A DNA stretch of 64,000 nucleotides, taken from assembly GCA_964059195.1 (NCBI GenBank), contig CAXKWD010000007.1, positions 23,819,023-23,883,022 of the forward strand, in the 5' to 3' direction. Positions 1-11,039 of the stretch are shown piece by piece. The DNA comes from Ectobius pallidus. Lineage: Eukaryota; Arthropoda; Insecta; Blattodea; Ectobiidae. A program made the position numbers and the translations under genes. The notes beneath the pieces were generated by a model. The model saw nothing but the letters and a program-made list of their open reading frames with translations, was not told where the DNA came from and did not search any database. Each line of letters opens with the position of its first letter. Within the stretch, counting starts at the first letter, position 1.

Positions 1-714
1 TAAATTCCCTTGCATTTATATTCTGCGCTTCGAATCCCTGGCCCTGCAGCTATAATCGTAAATTTCTATTGCATGTGACGCGTCGATGTCTTCTGCCAGC
101 GTCGCGACGTCTGTCCTTCGTTCAATTACTCTTTCCCTTATTCTCCCTATCGCTTCGTCTCGTGTAACATTATTCAAAAAACTAATATTGTCATTCTGCG
201 AATCGACCATCTCTGGTTCATATTCGGCTCAAGAAAAAAAAAATCCCTTTAGTCAGGCCTACAGGCTGAGGTATATTTCGAAGTGCTTTTGGTTTAATTT
301 ATTGTCGCTGTGCAGCACTCTTCTTCTTTAGCCTTGGCATGACAAACCCGCAATAATAACTGCAAAAAAGAGGAAAGATCACTTTTTCAAACATTCAAAT
401 CTCGCCTTATATGAAAGCTGTCTATGAACTAGTTATTGATTTGTAAAGTACTCATCAAGAGCTTTTCAACGATACCCCACAAGACGTGGTTTCAGAAATG
501 TACAATTTCCATCCCTCCACCCCACTCGTACCCCAGAAACCCCCAAATCGTTGGTGTCACTGTGAACTCCATAAAGAGCACTCTAATTTATTCAGACAAA
601 GTTTCCCTCTATAATTCATAGGGGCCGAGATATAAATTTTTAAAAATTAAAATCCCCTCCCCCTACCCCAATTTTGCTCATTACCGAACATGTTCAAAGT
701 ATTGGGCCTAGAAA
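1..714. other. No gene seen
   Basis: Intergenic-looking sequence. A 64-codon open frame on the minus strand (16-210) has no recognisable domain and is charge-rich, which is not enough to call a gene. A C-rich stretch lies near 500-545 and 645-672. Nothing else is supported. Confidence 0.5.
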
Positions 715-734
715 TCTATATTAATAATAGGAAG

Positions 735-766
<32 letters not shown>
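735..766. repeat. (TGTC)n microsatellite
   Basis: About eight uninterrupted TGTC units just inside the Helitron 5' end. The neighbouring copy at 1371 has only a short version. Confidence 0.95.
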
Positions 767-1093
767 CGCGATGCCCAGCGAAATCTACTGAACGCAGAGA
801 TCTGAAATTTTAAACATAGATGGACTAAAGGGTCGGAATGTGCACCTCGAAGCCGGAATTTTAATTTTAGCTTTCCTTCGAGAGTTATGAGTGAAAATCG
901 GGCAGAAAACGTGTGTTTATTGAGTTTTCAGTAATACAAATCAATTACACTAGGCTTTGGCTATTTTTGTCATTCCTTCGACATAAAAGCATCGCGATTT
1001 TTTGAATGTTGTAGCTCACGCTGGTCGATTCATTTGTTTTTAATGTCAAGGCACGCAAACATAATATGAAATTTTCAACCTACACCGAAGAGG

Positions 1094-1132
<39 letters not shown>
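1094..1132. repeat. (ATT)n microsatellite
   Basis: About thirteen ATT units inside Helitron copy 1. It is absent from the matching place in copy 2 (around 1755), so it expanded after the copies separated. Confidence 0.95.
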
Positions 1133-1370
1133 GGGATAATCAATATTAGCCTAAATATGGTCAAACGTTGTTCGATTTAGACGAAACTCACTATACTGGG
1201 GTTTTCTGGGCCAAGGAACTCGAATCTGAGGTCGCTTTTACCAGGTGACGCTATCTAATAGTGATATATAGTCCACATGATTTAGGTGTTAATATAATGA
1301 TTTAACTATTATGCTCTTAATTTTTAATTTCTGAAATAATTATCGCGGGCGAAGCCGCGGGCACATGCTA

Positions 1371-1988
1371 TCTTAAAATAATAAAAGGACGTGTTTGTCT
1401 GTCTGTCCACGATGCCCAGCGAAAACTACTGAACGCAGAGATCTGAAATTTTAAACATAGATGGTCTGAAAGGTGGGCGAATGCGCATCGAAGCCGGATT
1501 TTTAATTTTAGCTTTCGTTCGCGAGTTGTGAGTGAAAAACTGGCAGAAAACGTGATTTTAGCGCTGTCGAAGCATCAGATTTCAGTAATACATTTCAATG
1601 TCAAATCAATTGCAAATGGCTTTGGCTATTTTTGTCATACCGTGGTAATAAAAGCATCGCGATCGCTAGATTGTTGTAAGCCCACGCTGGTCGATTCATT
1701 TGTTTAGAATGTCAAGGCCCGTAGACATATGAAATTTTCAACCTACACGAAAGAGGGATAGGCCTAAATATGGTCAAACATTGTTCGATTTGGACGAAAC
1801 TCACTGTACAGGGGTATTCTGGGCCAAGGAAATCGAATCTGAGGTCGCTTTTACCAGGCGACGCTATCTAATCGTGGTATGTAGTCCACGTGATTTAGGT
1901 GTTAATAAATATAATGATTTAACTATTATGCTCTTAATTTTTAATTTTTGAAATAATTATCGCGGACGAAGCCGCGGGCACATGCTAG
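1371..1988 (+). mobile_element. Non-autonomous Helitron, copy 2 of a head-to-tail pair
   Basis: It starts TCTTAAAATAATAAAAGGACG immediately after copy 1 and ends with the same hairpin (about 1961-1976), GGCACATG and a complete CTAG at 1985-1988, followed by T. The internal sequence parallels copy 1 from the phrase GATGCCCAGCGAAA onward, with scattered substitutions. There is no coding sequence. Confidence 0.82.
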
Positions 1989-2046
1989 TGACATAATAAA
2001 ATGTGGTTAAAATATCTTCAAAATTATGGCCGCAAGCGTGTAAAGT

Positions 2047-2074
2047 TATATATATATATATATACACACATACA
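2047..2074. repeat. TA/CA dinucleotide run
   Basis: Alternating TATATA followed by CACACA. Simple-sequence DNA just outside the Helitron pair. Confidence 0.85.
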
Positions 2075-2211
2075 TAAATATAAAAAAAAGATGAATGGGC
2101 GGTGGTTTCGCACTTAGGGACGCATGAAACGTGAAGATATGAAAGAATTTTTCGAAAATCATGACATGGTATAGATTGCATTAGGAAGATTTTTCTTCGA
2201 AATGTACCTAA

Positions 2212-2311
2212 CTAGGAGGTGCCCGTGGCTTCGCCACGATAATTCTTTTAAAAATTAAAAATTAAGAGTATAATAATTATTAAAGCATTATATTTATTAA
2301 CACTTGCACGC
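2212..2311 (-). mobile_element. Helitron 3' end fragment
   Basis: Read on the minus strand, it ends with the hairpin CGTGG-CGAAG-CCACG, GGCACCTC and CTAG, the last at 2212-2215, followed by T. The ~70 bases inside the hairpin (TTAAAAATTAAAAATTAAGAG and on) match the subterminal part of the 715-1988 pair. I could not locate its 5' end, so the extent is a minimum. Confidence 0.7.
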
Positions 2312-2621
2312 GAATCATTCATAAACTAAGCCATTAATAATTAATGAAACAGCTAAAATTCCTGCTTTAGAGTACATTCCACGACATGAAAGCGCCCCCT
2401 GGGAAAACTATATCAGAATCGATTATGCAGTTCCAAAGAACCTGTGAACACATAATACGTATTGTTTCTCAGCTGTTTATTGACATGAATATGATGTGAA
2501 TTTTATTTTATCAATTCAGTGTAATTTTCAGAAATTATATAATGTTTCAAGGGAAGGAATGGTTTGTTTGGATTATTATTATCAGCGATATTTCAAGAGA
2601 TAAAACCATCAATATTTTACA

Positions 2622-2655
2622 GCTGTTGCCCCCGGCTTCGCCCGCCATTATTCAT
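2622..2655 (-). mobile_element. Second, degenerate Helitron-like 3' end
   Basis: The minus strand reads GGCGGGCGAAGCCGGGGGC then AACAGCTGT. The hairpin core GCGAAGCC is shared with the neighbours, but the CTRR terminus is not clean (CTGT). It may be a mutated end or a related family. Confidence 0.45.
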
Positions 2656-3383
2656 TGACTCCAGGATTTTTAAGAAAATTACACTGGTAGATTATTAAAA
2701 ATGTTTGTGGTTCAGAGCTATGAAAATTGTAAGTAAAAATAAAATTAGAATATTTGTTCATTGTGTTCATTTCACTTAGGCCTTATATAATAAACAAACT
2801 GTTTTCCTTCCTAATTTTGTAGTCGTCATGAAAGTTTAGACTGCGAGAGACGAACATCGCCGAGTATACCCGATGTCTCACGAAGCGGGCGAGCAAGCAC
2901 GCTATTTAGGGCCGTTGAATTGTATAAGAGTAGATACATGCATTGCTATTACCAAGTAACGATGGTATAAGCCTAATGAAAATGGATTTTCAGATCTACG
3001 CTACGTGCTTTCATTCTCGACGGATTCTTAATAATATTTCCGCTAGTTTGAAGTACCGTATGAGGTGATTGCAGTTTACGACGGATTCCCCACAGCAACG
3101 TTTCCCAAACTTTTCGAACACAGGACCTTCTTTTGAAAATTATATTACCGGCGACCCCTCTTCACTCATATTGTTGAGTAATGACCCTGTCCTGGAAATC
3201 GGGTATGCATTTAAACAATGGTACGGCAGCTGTCATGACGTTCAAGTAACCATTTCAAATAAAAAATTATAAAATTTCCTGTTCGTTGGCAAGGATCGTA
3301 CAAAATCTGTAGTTTGTCCTAAAAGCGTAGTGTAGCCTACTGGTCCGGCACATTATGCAAGATAATTGTATTTAAATTAAATG
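2656..3383. other. No gene seen
   Basis: No supported coding sequence. The 67-codon plus frame at 3069-3272 has no recognisable motif. Confidence 0.5.
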
Positions 3384-3588
3384 TATGAGCCACTGCGCAT
3401 GCCTAGCGGCATTCACAGGATAGCAGGGAATGTATTGAAATTTGTTCCACAGTCGATAAATTGCTAGAATTTAGAAATAACTTCACGTAATTTGCATTGC
3501 TTGTGAAAACACACGTTTCCGTTACATCTCTTACATTTATTTACGTATCACAAGGCTCTGAAATCAGCTACAAGAGTCGGCCCCCCCC
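3384..3588 (+). repeat. Dispersed repeat A, copy 1
   Basis: This ~205 bp segment recurs in reverse orientation at 52328-52530. Shared blocks include the CACTGCGCATGC area at one end, TTTGCATTGCTTGTGAAAAC in the middle, and the TCTGAAATCAGCTACAAGAG area at the other. Divergence is roughly 15-20% by eye. The family is unidentified and no coding is visible. Confidence 0.8.
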
Positions 3589-4344
3589 CTACCTGTATAT
3601 ACTAACAGTAGAACCTGTATTATTATCCACCACTATTAAGCCACTAACCCCTTAAAAACCGTCTTTCTAAGTACCGACATCAAAACCCATAACCTCAATG
3701 TAATTTGTACCTCTATAAAAAGACCACCTCTCCCTACAAATAAAGACCAATGATTTTTCTGCTTTTTACTGACAAAAGTCATAAGGTAATAAGTAATAAC
3801 TTACTGGTGTTAAAATAAACGAAGAAGAAAGTACACGATAGTCATCTGGAATTATGTGCGATTTTAACTACGGTAAGTTATAAAAGTGTTCTGTAAGTTT
3901 TTATTTCGACATCATTTCGCTAATCATAAAATGTTATTAAGCAGGTCAGAAACATAACAAAGCACTTATGAAATGCATTAAAATGTAATAATATGAATTT
4001 ATAGGATATTCGAAGATAATTTAACGGTCGTAAAGATAATGCAGTATAATGAAGTTTAGGGGATCGTGAAACGTTAATGAAGTAATGAAACTGAATGTCA
4101 GAAGTAATTACAGAGAAAAATAAATATTAGCACAAATACAAATGCACTAAACTCCTCTACCTCTTTTGCTTACGAGCTAAGTGACCCAGCAAAATGAGCA
4201 GCGATAGTTTCCTCCACAAGAATTAAAAATCGAGAAGGTTATATAGACTAAATACTTCAATAGAACAGATGCATTGTGGGTAGGCCCAAATTTTCCTATG
4301 ACGTAGCGCCATGTTTCTGAGTTAATTTCAATTTAGTTGGGATA
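3589..4344. other. No gene seen
   Basis: AT-rich sequence without a supported feature, beginning with a short poly-C run at about 3581-3589. Confidence 0.5.
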
Positions 4345-4377
4345 TGGCAGGTTGAGAATATTATAGGAGAAAAATTC

Positions 4378-4451
4378 CTCCGACACTGGAACTTGAACCC
4401 AGGACCTTTGACTATTCGCGTCAATGCTCTACCAACTGAGCTAAGCCGGAG
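4378..4451 (-). tRNA. tRNA-like cloverleaf (SINE or pseudogene copy, minus arm)
   Basis: Exactly 74 nt. On the minus strand the acceptor CTCCGGC pairs with GTCGGAG (one G-U). The D arm GCTC/GAGC, the anticodon stem TTGAC/GTCAA and the T arm CTGGG-TTCAAGT-TCCAG all form. The anticodon loop reads GCGAATA, so the nominal anticodon would be GAA, but position 33 is C instead of the near-universal T. A second copy in opposite orientation lies at 4694-4767. Context inside a repeated composite and the loop anomaly make a mobile tRNA-derived sequence more likely than a working tRNA gene. Confidence 0.6.
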
Positions 4452-4618
4452 TTAAATTCACAGCGCCAGATGGAACCTCTCTCCTATGACTGATTGCCCT
4501 AATGGTCTACCTCACAGACAGACAAGCTATGTCATTTGTAGTACTGTGAGGCACACTAATTAGTGATTTTTGTGACCGGGCTCCCACTGTCATTATACAG
4601 TTAACATTCAAGATAGAT

Positions 4619-4668
4619 ATATAAGCTTTCATAAACCACAGATTATTGTCTCTGTTGGACATTACATG
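4619..4668 (+). repeat. Inverted-repeat arm around a tRNA-like unit (left)
   Basis: The ~45-50 bp arm (core ACCACAGATTATTGTCTCTG) is repeated inverted at 4790-4843 and encloses the plus-strand tRNA-like unit. A partial third copy lies at 26029-26060. Confidence 0.85.
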
Positions 4669-4693
4669 AGAGGTTCCGGCGCTGTGAATTGAA

Positions 4694-4767
4694 CTCCGGC
4701 TTAGCTAAGTTGGTAGAGCATTGACGAGGATAGCCAAAGGTTCTGGGTTCAAGTCCCAGTGTCGGAG
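4694..4767 (+). tRNA. tRNA-like cloverleaf (plus arm, degenerate)
   Basis: It is 74 nt long and homologous to 4378-4451 in reverse. Acceptor and T arms are intact; the D stem has a GCTA/GAGC mismatch and the anticodon stem TTGAC/GCCAA has a C-A mismatch. The loop is GAGGATA. The A-box-like TAGCTAAGTTGGTAGAGC and B-box-like GGTTCAAGTCC remain. This is a decayed copy, so a pseudogene or SINE head. Confidence 0.55.
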
Positions 4768-4789
4768 GAATTTTCTCCTATAATATTCA

Positions 4790-4843
4790 CATGTAATGTC
4801 CAACAGAGACAATAATCTGTGGTTCATAAAAGCTTACATATCT
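4790..4843 (-). repeat. Inverted-repeat arm around a tRNA-like unit (right)
   Basis: Near-perfect reverse complement of 4619-4668. The whole 4619-4843 block could fold into one long hairpin with the tRNA-like unit in its loop. Confidence 0.85.
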
Positions 4844-4903
4844 ATATGGCAGGTTGTCAAAAAAGGGCATTTTTATTTAAGAAGTATATAGTAGTGTATT
4901 TTT

Positions 4904-5728
4904 ACTTCCTCTGCCCGTACCATAGGTACTATAGGTAGAGGAAGTATTGTTTTCGACCCTAAAATTCGAAGTTGAGTTTTTAGCATATGTACACGTTTCA
5001 AGGCCCCCTGAATCCAAAAATACTATTTTTGGAAACATGTCTGTGTGTGTGTCTGTGTGTCTGTGTGTCTGTCTGTGTTGAAGTTTGTGAACAGGCTAGC
5101 TCCGAAACGGAGAATCGTATGAAAACAAAATTTCGTATTTGGGTCAGGTACCTTCTGAAGACGTGATTCGAAGATTGGCGACAAATTTCTCTTATTTTTA
5201 AGGGGACTTTACATGAAGAAATTTTCGTTTTTCGCGATTTTCTCGAAAACGGCTCTAACGATTTTCTTTAAAATTTGCGCATGTGTTCCTTTTACTGAGA
5301 GCTAAAACTTTTATTTGAAACTTTTTTTCGAAAAAATTCTCTGAGGGTAGTTACAAGCCACCCACTGTTCACTCACTGTTTGTAGAAATTTTGTCTTGCG
5401 TGATGAACAACTGAATACGCGCTCTTTCACGGCCTCTTATTCTATATAAGAATGTGAAGTGAGAAAGATGTATTGTTGGCCAGGTATAGAGTAAAGAAGT
5501 ATCTGAGGGAAATATTCGATAAATTTCGGAAATTATTCTTTACGGCGGAAAGTTCAATAAACGTCTGCAGTCACCTGTTCTTTTTTTAAAAGTTTGTTAT
5601 ATTGCCTGCGCTTTTAGTAGCATCATTGAAAGAAGAGGTATTTATAGGATAATTAGCGTAACATTGTGTCTTGCGATTCTGTAAAAGGATATGTGAATAC
5701 TGCTAACTTTTTTTTGGGCAGAGGAAGT
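4904..5728. mobile_element. TIR-like element, family unidentified
   Basis: ACTTCCTCTGCCC at 4904-4916 is matched by its exact reverse complement GGGCAGAGGAAGT at 5716-5728. The interior has a (TGTG/TCTG)n run at about 5041-5080 and no coding frame. The segment around 5255-5480 has a diverged relative at 11040-11340 (shared TTCTCT..AGGGTAGTTA.AAGCC), which supports a repeat family. I see no clear target duplication. Confidence 0.55.
5041..5080. repeat. GT/TCTG simple repeat
   Basis: Alternating GTGTGTGT and TCTGTGTG units inside the TIR-like element. Confidence 0.9.
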
Positions 5729-6454
5729 TATGTGACTTTCACATCAGATTTTTTATGAAAATGAAATTCTAATGGCAATAAAATGATGACTTCTCAAAAA
5801 ACTTCATCTTTTTGCACAAAATATTCACTGAAATTAATGCAATAAAATCATTTAAAAAAAAGTAAAATAATTGACACAAAATTAAATCCCTAGTCATAGA
5901 AAAATGTTGCTGAATCAAACTATAATCAGTCGAAGGTAAACCAGTTCTGAGTCCATCTTTGCACATTTCCTGCTACTGTCCAAAGGAAAGTAAATTATAT
6001 ATGGTAAGTCAGTGGAAGATGAGAGCTGGTGTGTCGGCAGGAGTCAAGCCTATAGCCTAAATGAAATTGGCAACTAGATTAGAAAAGGTTCACATCGCGG
6101 ACAAAGGAAAACAAAGTGATGAAAGATACCGGTACAACAACTTATTGCACCTTTCATAAACAAAATTATAAATATACAATAGATAACATAATTATACACC
6201 ATATAAAATTCTAGTTGAATTTTTGAAGTAAAATTTCTTTAGTGGCGGTAGAGGGTAAATCGGGAAAATCAGTCACACTAAAACCGTCACGAAATCAGTC
6301 ACAATCAGTCAAACTAAAACCGTCACGAAATCAGTCACACTCAAAACCGAACGAAATTACTTACTTGTTTCGGTCCGGACTGCACAGAAAACAATCAACT
6401 CAATGATTAGGAGTAATCAAAGGAAATTTTTCAGACCTTACTTCCTCAATGGCA
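5729..6454. other. No gene; short tandem motif at 6266-6352
   Basis: No supported gene. From about 6266 the phrase AAAATCAGTCACACTAAAACCGTCACG is repeated two to three times with small changes, a short local tandem repeat. Confidence 0.6.
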
Positions 6455-6522
6455 ATAGACAATTCCTAAGCAATCTAAAGTTATATTATCTATTTTATGG
6501 AACCCGGAGGTTTATTATCGCG
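6455..6522 (-). mobile_element. LINE 3' tail fragment
   Basis: The segment around AATAGACAATTCC..AAGCAA..CTAAAG..ATATTATCTA..GG.GGTTTATT.CGCGC matches 36776-36845, which is the 3' end of the minus-strand LINE split by the element at 37151. It is therefore a short 3' fragment of the same LINE family. Confidence 0.6.
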
Positions 6523-6840
6523 CAAATCCAAAATTAAAAATTAAAAAAATACAAATTTAAAAAATTAAAAAAAACAAAATTACAAATTATAACATCCAAA
6601 AATCCAAAATTTAATAAATAATAAAATAAAAAAATTTAAAAGAAATCAAAAATTTTAAAAATTAAAAATAAAAAAAAAAAACAATTCAAAGATCGAAAAT
6701 TTAAAAAAAACCTAAACTAAAAATTCAAAGATCCTAAATTAAAAAGTCCAAAATAAAAAATTAAAAAAGTCCAAAACCCAATATTAAAAAGTCCAATAAT
6801 GCAAAATTGAAAAAATAAAAAAATAAAATAAAGTTTTACT
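6523..6840. repeat. A-rich low-complexity block
   Basis: About 320 bp made mostly of A with short TCCAAAATTAAAAA-like phrases repeated irregularly. This is slippage-derived sequence directly next to the LINE tail. Confidence 0.85.
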
Positions 6841-7054
6841 TCTGTCGCGTGGCGTTCCACGCACTCTATTTTTTTTATGTAATAATTTTAAATACCGTAT
6901 ATCAATATTTATTCTTGATGATTAACATTAATTAATATTGAATGTCCAAAGCTATTTATGACATTTACTTTGTTCACCACATAAATAAATGTCCCAATGA
7001 TAAGCATGTAGATATTAAAATCAATTAAATTAATGTATTACATACAAAATACGT

Positions 7055-7345
7055 CGTAGAGTAGTGGTTGAGGCACTGCGCTACAAACCGGAAGGTCCCT
7101 GGTTCGATTCCCGATGAGGTAATTGGAGTTTTTCAATTGGTCTAATCCTTCTGATGGCCCTATGGCCCTGGGGTCGACTCAGCCTCTAACAGAAATGAGT
7201 ACCAGGAGCAATCCTGGGGCTAAAGGCGGCCGATGCGTAAGGCTGACAATCTTACCACCTTCAAATGCCAAATGTCCAAAATCTGGGAGCCTCAACCTCC
7301 TGGAACCGTCTAGGCCTCCATGGCCTGTATAGGGATCACACTATT
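7055..7345 (+). mobile_element. tRNA-derived SINE (family 1)
   Basis: The head has an A-box-like TAGTGGTTGAGGCAC and a B-box GGTTCGATTCC in tRNA spacing, so RNA polymerase III would transcribe it. The body runs on through a GGCCCTATGGCCCTGGGGTC segment to the 3' end CCATGGCCTGTATAGGGATC. The same 3' end is found in reverse at 14367-14400, which confirms a dispersed family. Mobilisation would need a LINE in trans. A 69-codon open frame across it is incidental. Confidence 0.8.
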
Positions 7346-8877
7346 ACATACAAAATTCAGAGAACCAGCCACATGAATGCGGCAAATTAGCAATAACAAC
7401 AGTGAAAGTTATATATTTTGTAAAAGTTAAGCTGTAGAGTTCAAATCTACAATTACTCAGTCACAAATCATATTAATTTAATTGCTATCAGTTTGGATTC
7501 TGATTATGTTGAAATTAAGTTCAAAATAAATGAGTGTCCTTGCTCCAATAATTAATACTCAGAAAATTATGTGTTTAGCAATGTTAAGTCGTAATTAGGC
7601 ACAATTCTTTAATAAAAACGTTCAAATTGAAGACCTCACTTCGAACAAGATGACTAATCATGCGTGGAAAACTTATTACTTTACACCTACTCAAATACTT
7701 TCTTCACCATACTATAATACGCTTATTGCGTGTGACGTAACATGTCATTATGACACTCATTTTGAAACTGATCATCATTTTGATATCGGTGTGGTATCCA
7801 TTATTATCGAACATGGAACGATCTTGAAACCTTCAAAGTAACAGCTGAAATTTACGTAATATTCAACCTGTATTTAAAATCAAATTAATCCCGCTCGTTT
7901 TAGTTTTAATATCACACTAAAGTGAATTAATTTCGTGTTGTCAAAATCCGTTGGTTTCAAGAAAACAGTCAAAAGAAAAATAGCTTGGATTTGACCGACG
8001 CCATGAGCTGTATCATAGAAGACAAAGAACTACAGTCAGCTTATGCGAAGGAATGCGCGCTAGAGCTTGGCCATTTGTTTCAGTGAATCTAAAATCTCAA
8101 AATTTAGACGTTTAGATTAATTATGGTGGAACAAATATGGTCGTGTGCAACATGCCCATAATGATAATTCAGATACTCGTATTAAAATTATGAAACTAAC
8201 GTTGCTCAATGCATAAACATACTCGTAACTTAGTAAATTTCATTATAGGCTGGTTGCATAATGCACTATTAGAGTATTCTGTAACTCTTTGTATGGAGTG
8301 CTACTTAGTTTCTTCAGGATTGAGTACTATGCTATAAATATGCCACTTTTCATAGCCTTCTAGAAGTCGCACTCAGAACATCCCCTACCGGGAAAAGTTT
8401 TCAGTTTGATAGCAGCTTTTAGAAGAAAAGGAGAAGGGTCTTAGGCTTAAGGTGCCATGCCCAATTCAGTCGTTTGCTCCAGAGCAGAAAAGTTCTAAAA
8501 GTAATTTTATTTAACGGCGATGTTAGATTTCTCGTGTTCACGTGATATGTTTTCTTCTCCGTTCAGATTCACGAGACCTGTGTGCAAGAGGTCATTTAAA
8601 ATGAAATAAACTTATAGTTTTGTACAGACATTTCAATTCCATATCAATGTATAAAGAAGTAAATAACTTCTAGATTTTTCCAGGTTTTGTTTATAATTGA
8701 CTTAACTTAACTAAAAGATTACGATCAAATAGATGAAATTTCTATGGTTACCTTGTCTGATTGTAAGTTGCCTAAAATGTAATATAATTAGGTCTATGTA
8801 AAAATATATCACAGCAAAATTTCAAAACAAGGCCTTATAAAACTTTTTAAGTAATTACCCATGAAGTTTGAACTTAG
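7346..8877. other. No gene seen
   Basis: AT-rich sequence. The 63-codon frame at 7650-7841 has no motif or conservation evidence. Nothing else is supported. Confidence 0.5.
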
Positions 8878-9530
8878 GGATGTTTATGACCTAAAAAAGT
8901 GGAAAATATGACTGAAAATATGACTTTAAAAATGACTAAATATGACACAAAATCCCTAAATATGCCCTCATAAAAGAACATATTTTATAAAAATAAATGT
9001 TCCAATTTAAAACGTTTAATGACACTAAATCATTATATCACATTAATTCAATCAGATAATCACTTTTTAAAAATTTTACAGGTGATTTACAGTTTTACTT
9101 GTAAAGAACTTCTAATCTGTTAATGTTTCCAGATACCACTGCAAATGGGTTAAAAACACGTCTATTGGAAGTTGTTAACAATAAGGAGGAAGAGGAAATT
9201 GTGCTATTACTTGCTACTGTCCCTTCACATTTCAGTCACAGCAAAACCAAAATATCCGTTACTCTTTTTCAGGGGAAAAAAAGTTAAGTCGACAATTTAG
9301 TGCATATACTGCGTAATTGTGTTCTTTTACCTCCTGAATTTATGACTGAAATGTGACATTAAATGACAAATATGACCGAAATATGACCAAGACCATGATA
9401 ATGACCAAAATATGAAATTTTATGCAAAATAAAACCGATACGATTAGGATAACAAGCGTACAATTCGTGTTTAATTTGTGCTTGTGGCGAGAACAGAGGT
9501 CAGGATAAAAATGACATGTCATAAACATCC
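8878..9530 (+). mobile_element. TIR repeat B, copy 1 (TATGAC-rich)
   Basis: It begins GGATGTTTATGAC and ends GTCATAAACATCC, a perfect 13-bp inverted pair. The interior is rich in AATATGAC/AATGAC words. A reverse-oriented copy lies at 20172-20783. The flanks GAACTTAG and GAACTCTA are similar over the first five bases only, so an 8-bp target duplication of hAT type is possible but unproven. No transposase is present. Confidence 0.7.
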
Positions 9531-9671
9531 GAACTCTACTAATGACTATAAAAAAAAATGCAAACCCACTGCAAGTTTATATAAAATCAGTCTTCATAAT
9601 TACGAGTTAGAGACAAATTACATTTTAACCGTTTTAGAATCAAATTTGTACTTTAATAATATAAGCATGGG

Positions 9672-9990
9672 TCCGCCGGCGTAGTCTTGTGCTTAGCGTC
9701 GCTGACTACAGATCCGTCGGCCCGGGTTCGATTCCCGGTACCTCCTCGGATTTTTCTGAGGTAGGGAGGTCTGGTAGGGGTGCACTCAGCCTCGTGATTC
9801 CAATTGAGTAGCTACTTGATAGAGAAGTAGCGGCTCCGGTCAAGAAAACCACCATTAACGGCCGTTGGTGTCGGCATGCTGACCACATGCCCCCCAATCC
9901 TGCCATCTGCCTACGGGAAATGACGCAGCGGTCGGGTGGTAGGCCAAGTCCCTCCAGGGATGTAGCGCCACGGAGTTTAGTTAATATAAG
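9672..9990 (+). mobile_element. tRNA-derived SINE (family 2)
   Basis: The head reads CCGGCGTAGTCTTGTGCTTAG and has a B-box GGTTCGATTCC at 9725-9735. The GC content of the ~310 bp is far above the surroundings. The body includes GGTGTCGGCATGCTGACCAC, and the unit ends near GCGCCACGGAGTTTAGTTAAT. The 95-codon minus frame over it (9706-9993) is a by-product of the GC-rich SINE, not a gene. Confidence 0.75.
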
Positions 9991-10261
9991 CATGCATCAA
10001 GTAAAATCATTAGTGGGTTATAAGTTTGATATCAACTAGGAAAATTTTATTGAATAGCTGATTCTCATAAATAACAATTTTAATAAATGGATAAATATCA
10101 TCATATTGCAAGTAAAGACTTAAATCTAAACCTGTATGCAATTTTTCGCAGGGACGCAAATGTATGTCTCAGTAGCAATGTAAAAATTAACGCAGTGAAC
10201 TAATTGTATGGTAGGAGTGATGATTTCACAAATTTTTGCAGTGCCTAACTCCAGCAGTTTA

Positions 10262-10291
10262 ATTTTTTTTTTGGGAGGGGGGGGGGGGGTT
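10262..10291. repeat. Poly-T / poly-G run
   Basis: A T tract followed by GGGAGG and a run of about twelve G. Simple sequence with no function assigned. Confidence 0.85.
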
Positions 10292-10429
10292 CGGTTAATA
10301 AATTAAATATTTTCCTTCGCGCGGAACTCCCTTCCGCCGGACATCAGGGGTAGTCGGAGCCTACAGATTTTTAGGTCAAAGTCAATCAAGTATCTCGCTG
10401 ATAACGAGACTGAATGTCTCGTTATCTAG

Positions 10430-10800
10430 CCTAGGTAACTTTATATTGTACACGATTTTCATGGCACTTAGCCTATATTGCTTTTATTTGTTAATTTCTT
10501 AGTTTTAAGTTTCAATTTTTGTGTATATTATAGTATAATATTATAATTATACACACATCCAATTATAATATAATTCTTTAATTCAATTTGTTTTCTCGGC
10601 ATATTATTGGACGCATTTTTGTCTTATGTTTTAATATAGGTACTTCAATATTGTATTATTATTTTATTTTTAACATTTTGTATTATGTATGATACCTATT
10701 GTATTTGTTTTTTGTAAATTCCTTTTAATGTATTTTGTCTTTATCCTGGTTGAGTGGAAGATAAGGCCCTATGGCCTTAACTCTGCCAGGCAAAATAAAA

Positions 10801-10838
<38 letters not shown>

Positions 10839-10840
10839 TC
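10430..10840 (+). mobile_element. LINE 3' untranslated tail with (ATT)n end
   Basis: It ends with the phrase ATAAGGCCCTATGGCCTTAAC, then CTCTGCCAGGCAAAATAAAA and about eleven ATT units (10805-10836). The same kind of tail is at 21650-21775 on the other strand. A conserved 3' UTR plus a short tandem tail is typical of CR1/Jockey-like non-LTR elements. No coding part remains. Confidence 0.6.
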
Positions 10841-11039
10841 ATGACCATCTGACCTATATTCGTCACGATTTTTGTAAAAATACCCCAACAGGACGTAGAC
10901 TACTTGCATATTTGGTCTATGATGAATACATTAAATTTACAAAGTAATAATTTGGAAAAATTATTCAAGAGGCTTAGATAAACTGGATATGATACGAAAC
11001 ACGTCAACTACATTTCCTAATTTTACGGCCATTTTATAT

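Larger units (their letters stand above)
715..1370 (+). mobile_element. Non-autonomous Helitron, copy 1 of a head-to-tail pair
   Basis: The left end reads TCTATATTAATAATAGG preceded by A, the TC start expected of a Helitron. The right end has the hairpin CGCGG-GCGAAG-CCGCG at about 1344-1359, then GGCACATG and CTA. The last base of the usual CTAG is missing, and the next element starts at once with TC. No Rep/helicase coding is present, so mobility would depend on a helper. It contains a (TGTC)n run at 735-766 and an (ATT)n run at 1094-1132. The body is closely similar to 1371-1988. Confidence 0.8.

Noticed and set aside
4378..4767. Functional tRNA genes
   Set aside because: Position 33 is not T, stems of the plus copy are mismatched, and both sit in repeated composite DNA. 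Kept as tRNA-like only.
9706..9993. 95-codon minus-strand frame
   Set aside because: It lies wholly inside a tRNA-derived SINE; GC-rich SINE sequence gives open frames by chance.
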